Below are positions 20,351-28,423 of a stretch of DNA of 64,000 bases, in pieces. The stretch comes from Afipia sp. Root123D2 (lineage in GTDB: Bacteria > Pseudomonadota > Alphaproteobacteria > Rhizobiales > Xanthobacteraceae): assembly GCF_001425835.1 (NCBI RefSeq), contig NZ_LMDP01000002.1:652828-716827 (forward strand), in the 5' to 3' direction. Within the stretch, counting starts at the first letter, position 1. Every line of letters starts with the position of its first letter. Under the pieces are notes generated by a model, which searched no databases, was not told where the DNA came from, and worked only from the letters and a program-made list of their open reading frames with translations. The position numbers were made by a program, and so were the translations under genes.

Positions 20351-21493
20351 CTAACGAAAAACCGCACGGCAGGAAGCCAATAAATTTTCGACAATCCTGT
20401 TCTTCGGCCGATCTCGACGCCAAGCAAGCACTAGATGGCGCGGCGGTATATCATCGGTTAGGCGCACCACCTTGATTGGTTGACCATCGTAAGTGCGATC
20501 GGTCGCCGGCTGTGTCACCAAGATACTATAGCCAAGTCCATGACCCACCATCCCCCGGACCATCTCCATCGAACTTGTTCGATATCGAACGGTTGGCTCG
20601 AGGCCGCGCTCGCGGAATAGCGAGAGAAAGAATTCACCGCTGGGCGGTGCGTCCAACAGAATCAAGGGTTCTGCTGCAAGCTCCGCAAGTCGAGCCGCAC
20701 CAGCGGATGCAAGGGCATGACGTTCCGAAACAAGAGCATAAGGATTGAATGCACTCAACCGGACTTTTTCGATGTCTGCCCCCAAATCCCAATCATAAAT
20801 CAGTGCAGCTTCGATGCCACCAGATTTGAAGTTTTCGCTAATCAGACGTTGATCGCCTTCAATAATTCGCAAATCGATGGATCGACCATCTCCAACAAGG
20901 CGCTCCAATACGCGCGGCAAAACATATGGCCCCAGCGTATGAAAAACACCTAGCTTGAGAGTCTCCAAGGAAACATCCCTCTCCGGCAAGGATCTTAGAT
21001 AAAGCGGCGTGCCATATGACCGATTGGAATAGATAAGAGGAGCACCAACTCGATCCATAGACACATCCACGACAGTCCCGAAAATGACGTAGTGGGATTC
21101 CATGATCTCGATCGATAGAACGCGACAGTCAAAGGCGACCAGACAATCGTCCACACGGGGCGCGCCGGTTTTACCCGCCGTCCATTTTATGTTGTTAAAT
21201 TTTCCGGCTCCACTGGCGCCGTCACGCCCCGCAAAACGGTCCGAAATGTAGGACTGATCATCGCGAAGTATATTAACGCAGAATACGCCGTTGTTTCGGA
21301 TAGGTTCGGCACTCACACTGCTCTTGTTGACGCATACAAGCAGAATTGGATGTTCAGCATCCGCCGACACCGATGCCATAGCCGAGACAGTTACGCCAAA
21401 CAGTCCGGAGGATCCATCGGTGGTCACAACGTTAACGGTTGCGGCTACCCGGCTCATCGCATCAAGAAAACGCTGCCGCAATGGGCTGCTCAT
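20351..21493 (-). CDS. Flavin reductase domain fused to a LysR-type substrate-binding domain
   Basis: A 380-residue two-domain protein. Residues about 3-165 match flavin reductase-like FMN-binding proteins (RFLDAMSRVAATVNVVTTDG, FGVTVSAMASVSADAEHPIL, NGVFCVNILRDDQ, and the HYVIFGTVVDV and PLIYSNRSYG strands). Residues about 178-380 match the effector-binding domain of LysR regulators (LETLKLGVFHTLGPYVLPRVL, MVRGMVGHGLGYSILV), but there is no helix-turn-helix. Start MSSPLRQRF at 21493 overlaps the upstream stop (ATGA). As the last gene of an operon with an acyl-CoA-dehydrogenase-fold protein, it probably supplies reduced FMN to that protein; the binding domain may sense substrate. The frame is uninterrupted across the junction. 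Confidence 0.85.
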   Translation of the reverse strand: MSSPLRQRFLDAMSRVAATVNVVTTDGSSGLFGVTVSAMASVSADAEHPILLVCVNKSSVSAEPIRNNGVFCVNILRDDQSYISDRFAGRDGASGAGKFNNIKWTAGKTGAPRVDDCLVAFDCRVLSIEIMESHYVIFGTVVDVSMDRVGAPLIYSNRSYGTPLYLRSLPERDVSLETLKLGVFHTLGPYVLPRVLERLVGDGRSIDLRIIEGDQRLISENFKSGGIEAALIYDWDLGADIEKVRLSAFNPYALVSERHALASAGAARLAELAAEPLILLDAPPSGEFFLSLFRERGLEPTVRYRTSSMEMVRGMVGHGLGYSILVTQPATDRTYDGQPIKVVRLTDDIPPRHLVLAWRRDRPKNRIVENLLASCRAVFR

Positions 21494-22059
21494 TTGATGG
21501 CAACCCGATGGTAGATACCAATTTCGTTGCTCGGCCTTATCCAAAAAATACAATGCCCGTGCTGTCCGTCGCCAGCACACTCATCTTCCGTTGCCTTGAG
21601 CTTCCAGTTGAAACCCATGCTGTGCCCTACCCATTCCAGGGCACCAGCGAACCAGCCGGCAAATCCCGAGCAAACGCTCTGCTTTTCCAGGCCTGAATGC
21701 CCCGCCACAAACACCGAGTGGTCTAGCTGCACTCGAGTCTCGCCGGTGCTGCGATTGAGTTCAAGGACGGTGAACTGTCCCCACCCACGTTGAGAGATGC
21801 GCTTCATGTAGTGGAGGAAAACGTCTGCACCGTGGAGATTGTGCTGTGCCGCTTCCTTCTCACACCACTGCCACGCAGACTCATAGCCGGCTTCGTACAG
21901 CACCCGAAGCGCTGGGCCTTCGCCCAACGCCTTAGTGAATGCGGCAATATGATTGAGATAGAAATGACGCGGCAAGTATATCATTGGCAAGCCATCCGTC
22001 GTCCATATTCCCGTTTCCGGATCGACGCGAATAGGGACCGCGGGCTCGAATGAGGCCAT
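21490..22059 (-). CDS. V4R-domain protein
   Basis: 189 residues. The second half has the V4R (vinyl-4-reductase) pattern: a helix with SVCSGFAGWFAGALEWVG and a closing ECAGDGQHGHCIFWI. Cys130, Cys161 and Cys170 are placed as metal ligands in this family. V4R domains bind small hydrophobic ligands or metals and occur as sensor modules (XylR/DmpR N-termini) and in stand-alone proteins. The N-terminal half (LPRHFYLNHIAAFTKALGEGPALRVLYEAGYESAWQWCEKE) is the usual helical lead-in of such proteins. It may act as a ligand carrier or sensor for the operon substrate; its catalytic role is unknown. It sits 27 nt after the DUF1028 gene and overlaps the next gene. Confidence 0.75.
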   Translation of the reverse strand: MASFEPAVPIRVDPETGIWTTDGLPMIYLPRHFYLNHIAAFTKALGEGPALRVLYEAGYESAWQWCEKEAAQHNLHGADVFLHYMKRISQRGWGQFTVLELNRSTGETRVQLDHSVFVAGHSGLEKQSVCSGFAGWFAGALEWVGHSMGFNWKLKATEDECAGDGQHGHCIFWIRPSNEIGIYHRVAIK

Positions 22060-22086
22060 TCCTGTCTCCAGTGCTAAAGTGGCGAA

Positions 22087-22737
22087 TTACACGGCGTTGT
22101 TTGGATCAAGCACGCGAACGATAAAGTTATCGACCTCGAGCTCGTATTTCCGCCAAATGCGTCGAATCTCCTTAACGGGATCGTCGTGATCATCGACACG
22201 AAGATTGATATGAGGAAAATCAAACTGGTCGGCGACCAGTACGGTGGCAGATCGAACGGGATTGATCTCCCCTCCGGCATCAAGCCCTGCCTGTAGGGAA
22301 TCGATAAGCCTGTCTGCGAACGGAGCCTCGGGCTTGTCCATGTAGCCCTCCACCATCCGCTGCGGCAGCTTGTCCGATACGAGCAAATTACCGATCGAAA
22401 CACATTGCGGCCCTTCGAAGCCGCAATGCTTGGAAACGATGCTCTTGCCCGAGTAGTGTGCTGTACGGCCATGCTTGTCGACGGCAGCCAGCTGGCGCCA
22501 GCCGATGACGTGGCCATTTTCAACCAATGCGTCGATCGTACTTTGCGCGCTCGCGCCTTTTTCAAGCAGATCTAGGCCTTGCGGACCAAGACGCGGATCG
22601 GTGCGATTCTGAGTGAGAACCGCACCTACACCGCCGCGCACGAACGGGCAACGCGCACCGACCGCCAGACTGGCAGTCGTAATTGCAACGCCGAACGCCC
22701 CGGTCTTTGAGCAGCGTGCTGCAAGCGAAAACGTCAT
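22087..22737 (-). CDS. DUF1028 family putative Ntn-type hydrolase
   Basis: 216 residues with the DUF1028 signature: MTFSLAARCSKTGAFGVAIT, SLAVGARCPFVRGGVGAVLTQ, DPRLGPQGLDLLEKG and the central CVSIGNLL region. Structures of this family have an Ntn-hydrolase-like fold, but substrates are not defined. DUF1028 genes are often found beside M20/amidase genes and importers for amide-type compounds, as here. A cytoplasmic amidohydrolase step on the imported substrate is therefore a reasonable inference, not an observation. Confidence 0.85.
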   Translation of the reverse strand: MTFSLAARCSKTGAFGVAITTASLAVGARCPFVRGGVGAVLTQNRTDPRLGPQGLDLLEKGASAQSTIDALVENGHVIGWRQLAAVDKHGRTAHYSGKSIVSKHCGFEGPQCVSIGNLLVSDKLPQRMVEGYMDKPEAPFADRLIDSLQAGLDAGGEINPVRSATVLVADQFDFPHINLRVDDHDDPVKEIRRIWRKYELEVDNFIVRVLDPNNAV

Positions 22738-22769
22738 TCGATTCTCTCCTGTGTTAGAAACTTCAGAAA

Positions 22770-23831
22770 CTACTTCAGAAGAACGACAGCGCTGCCCGGC
22801 TGCCAGAACAGACTGGCCTTCTGCCCCTCTGTCCTGCCCTCGTTTGCCTGAACTTTGATCTTTCTACCTTGGGCGGTTCTGACTCCCAGTTGCCAATTGG
22901 AGCCAAGAAATATTGCGTGCTCGATCACGCCCTCGAACGTGTTCGTATCGCCTGACTGCAGAGATGAACGATCAAGGCTGAAACGCTCCGGGCGCACGCA
23001 GAAGACAATGCGCGTCCCCGCGGGGATGGCCCTGTCCGATCGAATCCCGACAACTTCGCCGCTATCGAGCCGTGCCGATATCCGGTCGCCGCTTACGCCC
23101 ACAACTTCCGCATCGAAGAGGTTGGACTGACCGATAAAATTTGCGACAAACTCGTCAGCGGGGCGCAGATATATCTCCGAGGGCGTGCCGATCTGCCGGA
23201 TCTTTCCATCGGTCATAACAATGATGGTATCCGCGAGAGCCAGTGCTTCTTCCTGATCGTGGGTGACAAAAAGCGTCGTGATTCCGACTTTTCTCTGGAT
23301 CTGACGCAGCTCGACCTGCATCTCCTCGCGAAGCTTCTTGTCCAGCGCACTCAGCGGCTCATCCAGCAGAAGCATCTTGGGTCGGATCGCAATGGCGCGG
23401 GCGATGGCAACACGCTGACGCTGTCCGCCCGAAAGATGCGCGGGATAGCGGCCTTCCAGCCCCTGAAGTTTCAAGAGATCAACAAGTTCGTTGACCCGTT
23501 CCAGGATCTCCGGCTTCGGTACAGATCGCATACGAAGGCCATAGCCGATGTTCTCAGCAACCGTCTTGTGAGGAAACAGGGCGTAGTCTTGAAATACGAT
23601 GCCGATGTTTCTGCGGTACGACGGTTCACCCGCGACGTCCTTGCCGTCGATTCGGAGCGATCCGGTATAATCGCTGAAGCCACCTATGATGCGCAGCAAG
23701 GATGTCTTTCCGCATCCGCTCGGACCTAGAACAGCTGCGAACTCCGACGACGCAAGACGCAGCGAAACGCCCTTCAAAACCTCCTGGTCACCGTAGCTCA
23801 GACGAATGTTCTCGAGTTCAACCACCGCCAT
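22770..23831 (-). CDS. ABC transporter ATPase, polyamine type (PotA-like)
   Basis: 353 residues. Walker A GPSGCGKTSLLR, Q-loop FQDYALFPHKTV, signature LSGGQRQRVAIARA, Walker B MLLLDEPLSALD and the switch His in FVTHDQEEAL are all intact. A C-terminal TOBE domain (about 280-353) is typical of PotA/UgpC-like subunits of the MOI family. It would energise the importer formed with the two permeases and the binding protein encoded immediately upstream in the same operon. The start lies 2 nt after the permease stop. Substrate cannot be read from this subunit. Confidence 0.94.
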   Translation of the reverse strand: MAVVELENIRLSYGDQEVLKGVSLRLASSEFAAVLGPSGCGKTSLLRIIGGFSDYTGSLRIDGKDVAGEPSYRRNIGIVFQDYALFPHKTVAENIGYGLRMRSVPKPEILERVNELVDLLKLQGLEGRYPAHLSGGQRQRVAIARAIAIRPKMLLLDEPLSALDKKLREEMQVELRQIQRKVGITTLFVTHDQEEALALADTIIVMTDGKIRQIGTPSEIYLRPADEFVANFIGQSNLFDAEVVGVSGDRISARLDSGEVVGIRSDRAIPAGTRIVFCVRPERFSLDRSSLQSGDTNTFEGVIEHAIFLGSNWQLGVRTAQGRKIKVQANEGRTEGQKASLFWQPGSAVVLLK

Positions 23832-23833
23832 CG

Positions 23834-24628
23834 TTACTTACCTGCGAACATATGCTTGAGAACAAATCGGTTGAATACCGTTATGAAAACCACGACGATC
23901 AGAACGATGAGCGAGGAAAGAGCCGCGGCGGTCGGATCGTTTTCTGTCTGGATGCTGGTGTAGATTGCGACCGGCAGCGTCGTCCTGTCCCAGACAAGGA
24001 ACTGGGACGCAGTGAAATTCTCGAACGATGTTACGAATGCGAATATCCCGGCCGCCACCAGACTCGGAGCGATCTGCGGTATCGTTATCTCGAAGAAAGC
24101 CCGAACCGGACGCGCACCCAACGACTGAGCCGCCTGCTCCAGCGACGGCGCTACGCCATCCATTGCAGCAAGCACCACACGGACGGTGAACGGAAGGGTA
24201 ATCACGCAATGGAGGATCGACAGCGAGATGACCGAACTGAATATCCCAAGTGCCGCAAGCGTGACAAGGAATCCCATGCCGACCACTACCTGCGGAACAA
24301 TAAGTGGAGAAAGAAGAAGCGTTACGACCGCCTGACGCCCAGGGAATGAATAGCGGCTAAGGGCAACCGAGGCAGCAACGCTCGCCATCACGCTAACTGC
24401 CGCCGATCCGATTGCGAGCGCCAGCGTCAGCTTCGCCGCGTCAAGGAATCCGTTACGGTTCGCCAGGTTTTGATACCAGCGCAGCGACAGTCCATGCGGA
24501 GGAAATGCCTGTTCGACCCCCGCATTGAGCGAAACGCCGATCAGAATGACAATCGGCATAACCAGGAGAAATATCAGCCCTCCTCCCAGCAGACGCACGG
24601 CGAGGTGGCGCGATGTGTAGACCGTCAT
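23834..24628 (-). CDS. ABC transporter permease, PotC type
   Basis: 264 residues with about six membrane segments and the permease EAA-like loop QAAQSLGARPVRAFFEITIPQI. N-terminus MTVYTSRHLAVRLLGGGLIF leads into the first membrane helix. It overlaps the upstream permease gene by 4 nt (ATGA), so the two are probably translated together as the heterodimeric channel. PotC-type permeases serve importers of spermidine, putrescine and related amines or organic acids. Confidence 0.92.
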   Translation of the reverse strand: MTVYTSRHLAVRLLGGGLIFLLVMPIVILIGVSLNAGVEQAFPPHGLSLRWYQNLANRNGFLDAAKLTLALAIGSAAVSVMASVAASVALSRYSFPGRQAVVTLLLSPLIVPQVVVGMGFLVTLAALGIFSSVISLSILHCVITLPFTVRVVLAAMDGVAPSLEQAAQSLGARPVRAFFEITIPQIAPSLVAAGIFAFVTSFENFTASQFLVWDRTTLPVAIYTSIQTENDPTAAALSSLIVLIVVVFITVFNRFVLKHMFAGK

Positions 24629-25479
24629 CTCGCACGCTCATATCGGGTGAGACGGTCAAAAACGCTATTCAGGGCATAGACGATGAATGCTGAAAGGATC
24701 AGCGTAATGACCGCAGCCGCTGACGCAAAACTGTATTCGAAGGACCGCATGGCCTTGTTGTAGATAAAGTTCGCGATCATGTCGGAGTAACCGCCACCGA
24801 GTAGACCCGGAACAATGTACGACGTGAGTTCGAACAGATAGACGATCACAATGCCTGCGGCGACGCCGGGCAGGCTAAGCGGGAATATAACTGTCCAAAA
24901 TGTCCGAAATGGCGTTGCTCCGAGTGACGACGCCGCCATTTCCACGTTTGGCGATATCCGCTGCAGGCTTGCCAAAATCGGAAACACCATAAAGGGCACC
25001 GACACCATCACGAGACCGATCGCAATGCCCGTTTCCGTGAAGAGAATACGGATCGGCTGATCGATCACCTTGATCGACAGCAGAACCGTATTGATGAGGC
25101 CGGTCTTTCCGATGATCAGCATGACGGCATAGGTGCGGATCACATATGCCGTGAAGAACTGAATGATCAGAATGGCTCCGGCCACGAGCCGTACTGTCGG
25201 ACCGGACCGATACATCGCGTATGCGATTACATAGCCCACCACGGCTGTAATGAAAGTGCAGTACAACGAAATGCGCAGCGAATCCGACAGATAGCCCCAA
25301 TAGAACGATGAGCTGAGAAATCGGATATAGTGCTCGAGCGTAAATCCCTGACCGATCTCGTTCGTACCGCCCGGAGCAAGGCTGTATCGAAACATCGATA
25401 CCATCATCGCGGCAAAAACCGCGATGATGATGCCGCCCGGCAGAAGCAGCGCCGCTATCTCAGCCCACCTTTTTCTCAT
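24625..25479 (-). CDS. ABC transporter permease, PotB type
   Basis: 284 residues from the ATG at 25479 (MRKRWAEIAALLLPGG). The frame stays open 90 codons further upstream, but that stretch lies inside the binding-protein gene and is not conserved. About six membrane helices and the cytoplasmic loop MAASSLGATPFRTFWTVIFP match PotB/PotH-type permeases, as does the FTAYVIRTYAVMLIIGKTG segment. It forms the second half of the importer channel. Confidence 0.92.
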   Translation of the reverse strand: MRKRWAEIAALLLPGGIIIAVFAAMMVSMFRYSLAPGGTNEIGQGFTLEHYIRFLSSSFYWGYLSDSLRISLYCTFITAVVGYVIAYAMYRSGPTVRLVAGAILIIQFFTAYVIRTYAVMLIIGKTGLINTVLLSIKVIDQPIRILFTETGIAIGLVMVSVPFMVFPILASLQRISPNVEMAASSLGATPFRTFWTVIFPLSLPGVAAGIVIVYLFELTSYIVPGLLGGGYSDMIANFIYNKAMRSFEYSFASAAAVITLILSAFIVYALNSVFDRLTRYERAR

Positions 25480-25501
25480 TGCGCCTCTATCGGCATGAGC
25501 G

Positions 25502-26539
25502 CTATCGAACCTGGACTTCACGGGCCCAGCGGTCTTCCCACATCGAGTACTGGGTGTTGACCGTAGTCCAATCGACCGAATAGACGTCAGGAATTGGAAG
25601 CTTCGGGATAATGCCCCGAAGTTTCTCCGGCACCGCAGCCTCGGGATTGGCCGGCACGGTCCCTGCGATGGACGCCATAATGGTTTGATACTTGGGCTGC
25701 AGCATATAATCGACGAACTTCTCGGCCGCCGCTTGCTGAGCGTCGCCACGCCCCTTGACGATGGAAACCGGAATGTCTGCCAAGAAGTGAGGGGCCGGCA
25801 TCACAAATCGGTATTTTGAATCCGGACCAAGGTGCCGGTAGACGTTTGGCAAGGCTCCCCAGGCAATAACGGCAACTTCACCCGTCTCAAGCAACTTGAT
25901 CGATTCCGGATCCGTTGAGTACACGGTGTGGATGTTTGGCTTGAGCTTCTGCAGATTTTCGAAACCCTTGTCGATCTTGTGCTCGTCTCCACCATTCAGG
26001 AGGGCAGAAACAATCAAAAAACTTCCACGATCGAGCGCCATCGTTACGCCCACCTTATCTTTCAGGCGCGGATCCCAGAGATCTTTCCAATCCTTCAACT
26101 CGAACGGCGAAAGGTCGGTGCGGTAAAAGATGCCCCTTGGGGAGAGCCAGATCGAAGCGCCGGTGGGACCTACGAACTGCTTTGGCATCTCGGCAAGTTG
26201 AGGAATTTTGCCGGCATCGAGATTGGCCAGCAAACCCGCCTTAGTCGCAACCTGCATCGTGCTGCTGATGGATGTCCACACATCCACCTGCGGATTAGCC
26301 TTTTGAGCGGTTAGCTTGTTGAGACCGTCCGCTGCGCCTGACTGGACAATGAACTCAACCTTCGTGCCGGTGTCCTTCTCGAAAGCCTCGGCTACCGGCC
26401 GAAAGATATCCTGCCAGCTTCCACCCCATGTCATCAAACGAATGACCTTTGCGGGGGTTTGCGCGCGGCTCATTTTGGAAACGAATGGAAGTACGCCTGA
26501 CGAAACACCAAGCGCGATAGCCTGCCGTCTGTTCAACAT
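25502..26539 (-). CDS. ABC transporter solute-binding protein, PotD-like
   Basis: 345 residues from the ATG at 26539, with AAGGG 7 nt upstream; a TTG two codons earlier is the alternative. The N-terminus MLNRRQAIALGVSSGVLPFV carries a twin-arginine-like pair before the hydrophobic core, ending near SRAQTPA. The mature part has the spermidine/iron-type binding-protein fold (VIRLMTWGGSWQDIFRPVAEAF, AQKANPQVDVW, LFELKDWKDLWDP-like central strand, VEKFVDYML-like C-lobe). The ligand is unknown; the M20 and DUF1028 enzymes in the operon point to an acylated amine or amide. Confidence 0.9.
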   Translation of the reverse strand: MLNRRQAIALGVSSGVLPFVSKMSRAQTPAKVIRLMTWGGSWQDIFRPVAEAFEKDTGTKVEFIVQSGAADGLNKLTAQKANPQVDVWTSISSTMQVATKAGLLANLDAGKIPQLAEMPKQFVGPTGASIWLSPRGIFYRTDLSPFELKDWKDLWDPRLKDKVGVTMALDRGSFLIVSALLNGGDEHKIDKGFENLQKLKPNIHTVYSTDPESIKLLETGEVAVIAWGALPNVYRHLGPDSKYRFVMPAPHFLADIPVSIVKGRGDAQQAAAEKFVDYMLQPKYQTIMASIAGTVPANPEAAVPEKLRGIIPKLPIPDVYSVDWTTVNTQYSMWEDRWAREVQVR

Positions 26540-26557
26540 CGCCAATCCCTTCTCCTT

Positions 26558-27208
26558 TTACCGACCGGACGCGGTGCGCGCCGAATCGGATTCAATGAAC
26601 TTTGCTGCTCCGAGAACGTGCTGCGTTACGCACGCCGCTGCAGCCTCGCCATCCCTTTTCTGGAGAGCGGCAAGAATGGCGCGGTGCTCGCGCTGGGTTC
26701 GGATAATGAATTTCTCGTCAAACAGTGGCTGAACGACCGTGAAATAGTCCTGGTAGTCGCTAACGAGGCGCAACAACCGGTCGTTTCCAGCAGACCGGAT
26801 CAACTCTTCATGAAATCGACGATTGCACTTGGCTCGTTTTTCGGTCGCGGTGAATGACAATTTTTCCATCGCGTCGCAAATCTCCGCGATCGATGCGAGT
26901 TGCTCCTTGGTGATGACATCAGCAGCACGACGCACCGCATAAGATTCGAGCGCGGCACGGACATCAAGAATCTCAAGCAGCTCACGCTTGACGTTCGTGA
27001 CTTCGTAGCCGGTGCCAACTTGACGGATCAGATTCATACTCCGCAGTTGCCACAGGGCTTCGCGCACGGGCGTGCGACTGACGCCGAGCTCGGAGGCGAT
27101 GTCTACTTCGACAAGGCGCTTTCCCTCAGTCAGTTCACCATCAATAATTCTCTCTCGCAGATAGCGATGGACCTGATCGGACACGCGATCTCGAACAATG
27201 AGGCTCAT
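26558..27208 (-). CDS. GntR-family regulator, FCD (FadR/VanR) subgroup
   Basis: 216 residues. An N-terminal winged helix-turn-helix (about 8-75; RERIIDGELTEGKRLVEVDIASELGVSRTPVREAL contains the typical recognition helix) is followed by an all-helical FCD effector domain with metal-site type residues (LDVRAALESYAV, NRRFHEELIRSAGNDRL, EHRAILAAL). The ATG at 27208 is preceded by an alternative TTG at 27214. It overlaps the end of the M20 gene, so it is co-transcribed and probably controls its own operon. A perfect palindrome inside the operon promoter fits the binding-site style of this subgroup. Confidence 0.92.
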   Translation of the reverse strand: MSLIVRDRVSDQVHRYLRERIIDGELTEGKRLVEVDIASELGVSRTPVREALWQLRSMNLIRQVGTGYEVTNVKRELLEILDVRAALESYAVRRAADVITKEQLASIAEICDAMEKLSFTATEKRAKCNRRFHEELIRSAGNDRLLRLVSDYQDYFTVVQPLFDEKFIIRTQREHRAILAALQKRDGEAAAACVTQHVLGAAKFIESDSARTASGR

Positions 27209-28422
27209 GGACAAGGTGTCTCCGTCACATTAATAACAGCAGCGGCATAAACCTTACTGGCGATTTCCATCTCGCTGATGGCAACACGCTCGTCGGGCAT
27301 CGTATTGAATCTTCCACCGGGACCGTAGAGCACACCGGTCATGCCGGCCTTCGCCAGGTGAGCCGCGTCCGATCCGAAGAACTTGGCTGGTGTATGCATG
27401 CCTATTTTTGCGGGACTGCCCGAGATCTCCTTATGAACATCACCCAGCGCAACAACAGGCAGCGCATCGTGCTCAACCTTGAAGGGCGGCATGAAAATCC
27501 GGTTCTCTTCAACCAGTTTCAGCTCTGCCACGAAAGCCGGATCCTCCGCACTGAGCCGATCTAAAACATCCTGGATGTCACGCATCGCCTGATCGAGCGT
27601 CTGCGAAGGGCCGAAACGGCCTGCGCATTTGACAACACAGACATCGGCAAGCTGTTGAGGCCGCCAATCGAGCAGCTGCCGCGAGACTCCCGCACGAATA
27701 ACGCCGATGTTAATTCGATTAAGCAGACGGTCGCTATCGGTCGCGGCACCGGAGAAAGTCAGTGACCGCAACTGCGGCAACAGTTTTTCCATTCCGGCGA
27801 TAGCATCGACACCGTCCTCCCGCTTCGACAGGTGCCGGGTCTTCCCCAGAATAGTAATTTCAAACACGAAACTGGCGGAGTGCTGAGTCAGCAGCGTCAG
27901 TTCCGTGGGTTCACCAACAATAAAATAGTCAGCACGAACGCCGCTTTCGATCATACGAACGGTGCCAACGCCGCCCTGGAGTTCGCCATGCACGAAGGCA
28001 AGGACCACATCCCCCTTCGGTCTGAATCCGGCATTCTTCAACATTGCAACAGCTTCCAGAAAACTCGCGTTGCCGGCCTTCATGTTACAAATGCCGATGC
28101 CGTAAACGAACTCTTCGTCAATCTCACCACCCAACGGAGAGCGGCTCCATCCCTCGCCGACCGGGTTGGTATCCATATGCCCATTGTACATCAGCGATGA
28201 GCCGCCCCCGCGGCCACGCCAAACACCGATGGCATTGTATCTGCGCGGAGCCACCTCGACGAGCGAGACATCGAGACCAAGTTCAGACATGCGATCCGCA
28301 GTCCACTGCGCGATCTCTACTTCGTCTCCACTGTAACTTTTAATGCGAACCGATTGGGCTGCCGTATCGACAAGCCTGTGCCGATCGAATGCCTTTATCG
28401 TGTTTGCAGTCGCAACGTCCAT
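27205..28422 (-). CDS. M20-family metallohydrolase (ArgE/DapE type)
   Basis: 405 residues. Metal-site motifs are recognisable: MYNGHMDTNPVGEGW (His and Asp ligands), GIGICNMKAGNASFL where the bridging Asp usually lies in G-D-K/M, FVHGELQGGVGTVRM (catalytic Glu pair region), and VGEPTELTL. Two features deviate: the family G-x-x-D-M/K pattern reads GICNMKAG, so an Asn stands where Asp is usual, and the general-base EE dipeptide reads GELQGG. The central dimerisation domain is present. It is probably a deacylase or amidohydrolase of an imported compound, but these substitutions may change metal binding or substrate. Start is 1 nt beyond the preceding stop. Confidence 0.88.
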   Translation of the reverse strand: MDVATANTIKAFDRHRLVDTAAQSVRIKSYSGDEVEIAQWTADRMSELGLDVSLVEVAPRRYNAIGVWRGRGGGSSLMYNGHMDTNPVGEGWSRSPLGGEIDEEFVYGIGICNMKAGNASFLEAVAMLKNAGFRPKGDVVLAFVHGELQGGVGTVRMIESGVRADYFIVGEPTELTLLTQHSASFVFEITILGKTRHLSKREDGVDAIAGMEKLLPQLRSLTFSGAATDSDRLLNRINIGVIRAGVSRQLLDWRPQQLADVCVVKCAGRFGPSQTLDQAMRDIQDVLDRLSAEDPAFVAELKLVEENRIFMPPFKVEHDALPVVALGDVHKEISGSPAKIGMHTPAKFFGSDAAHLAKAGMTGVLYGPGGRFNTMPDERVAISEMEIASKVYAAAVINVTETPCP

Positions 28423-28423
28423 T

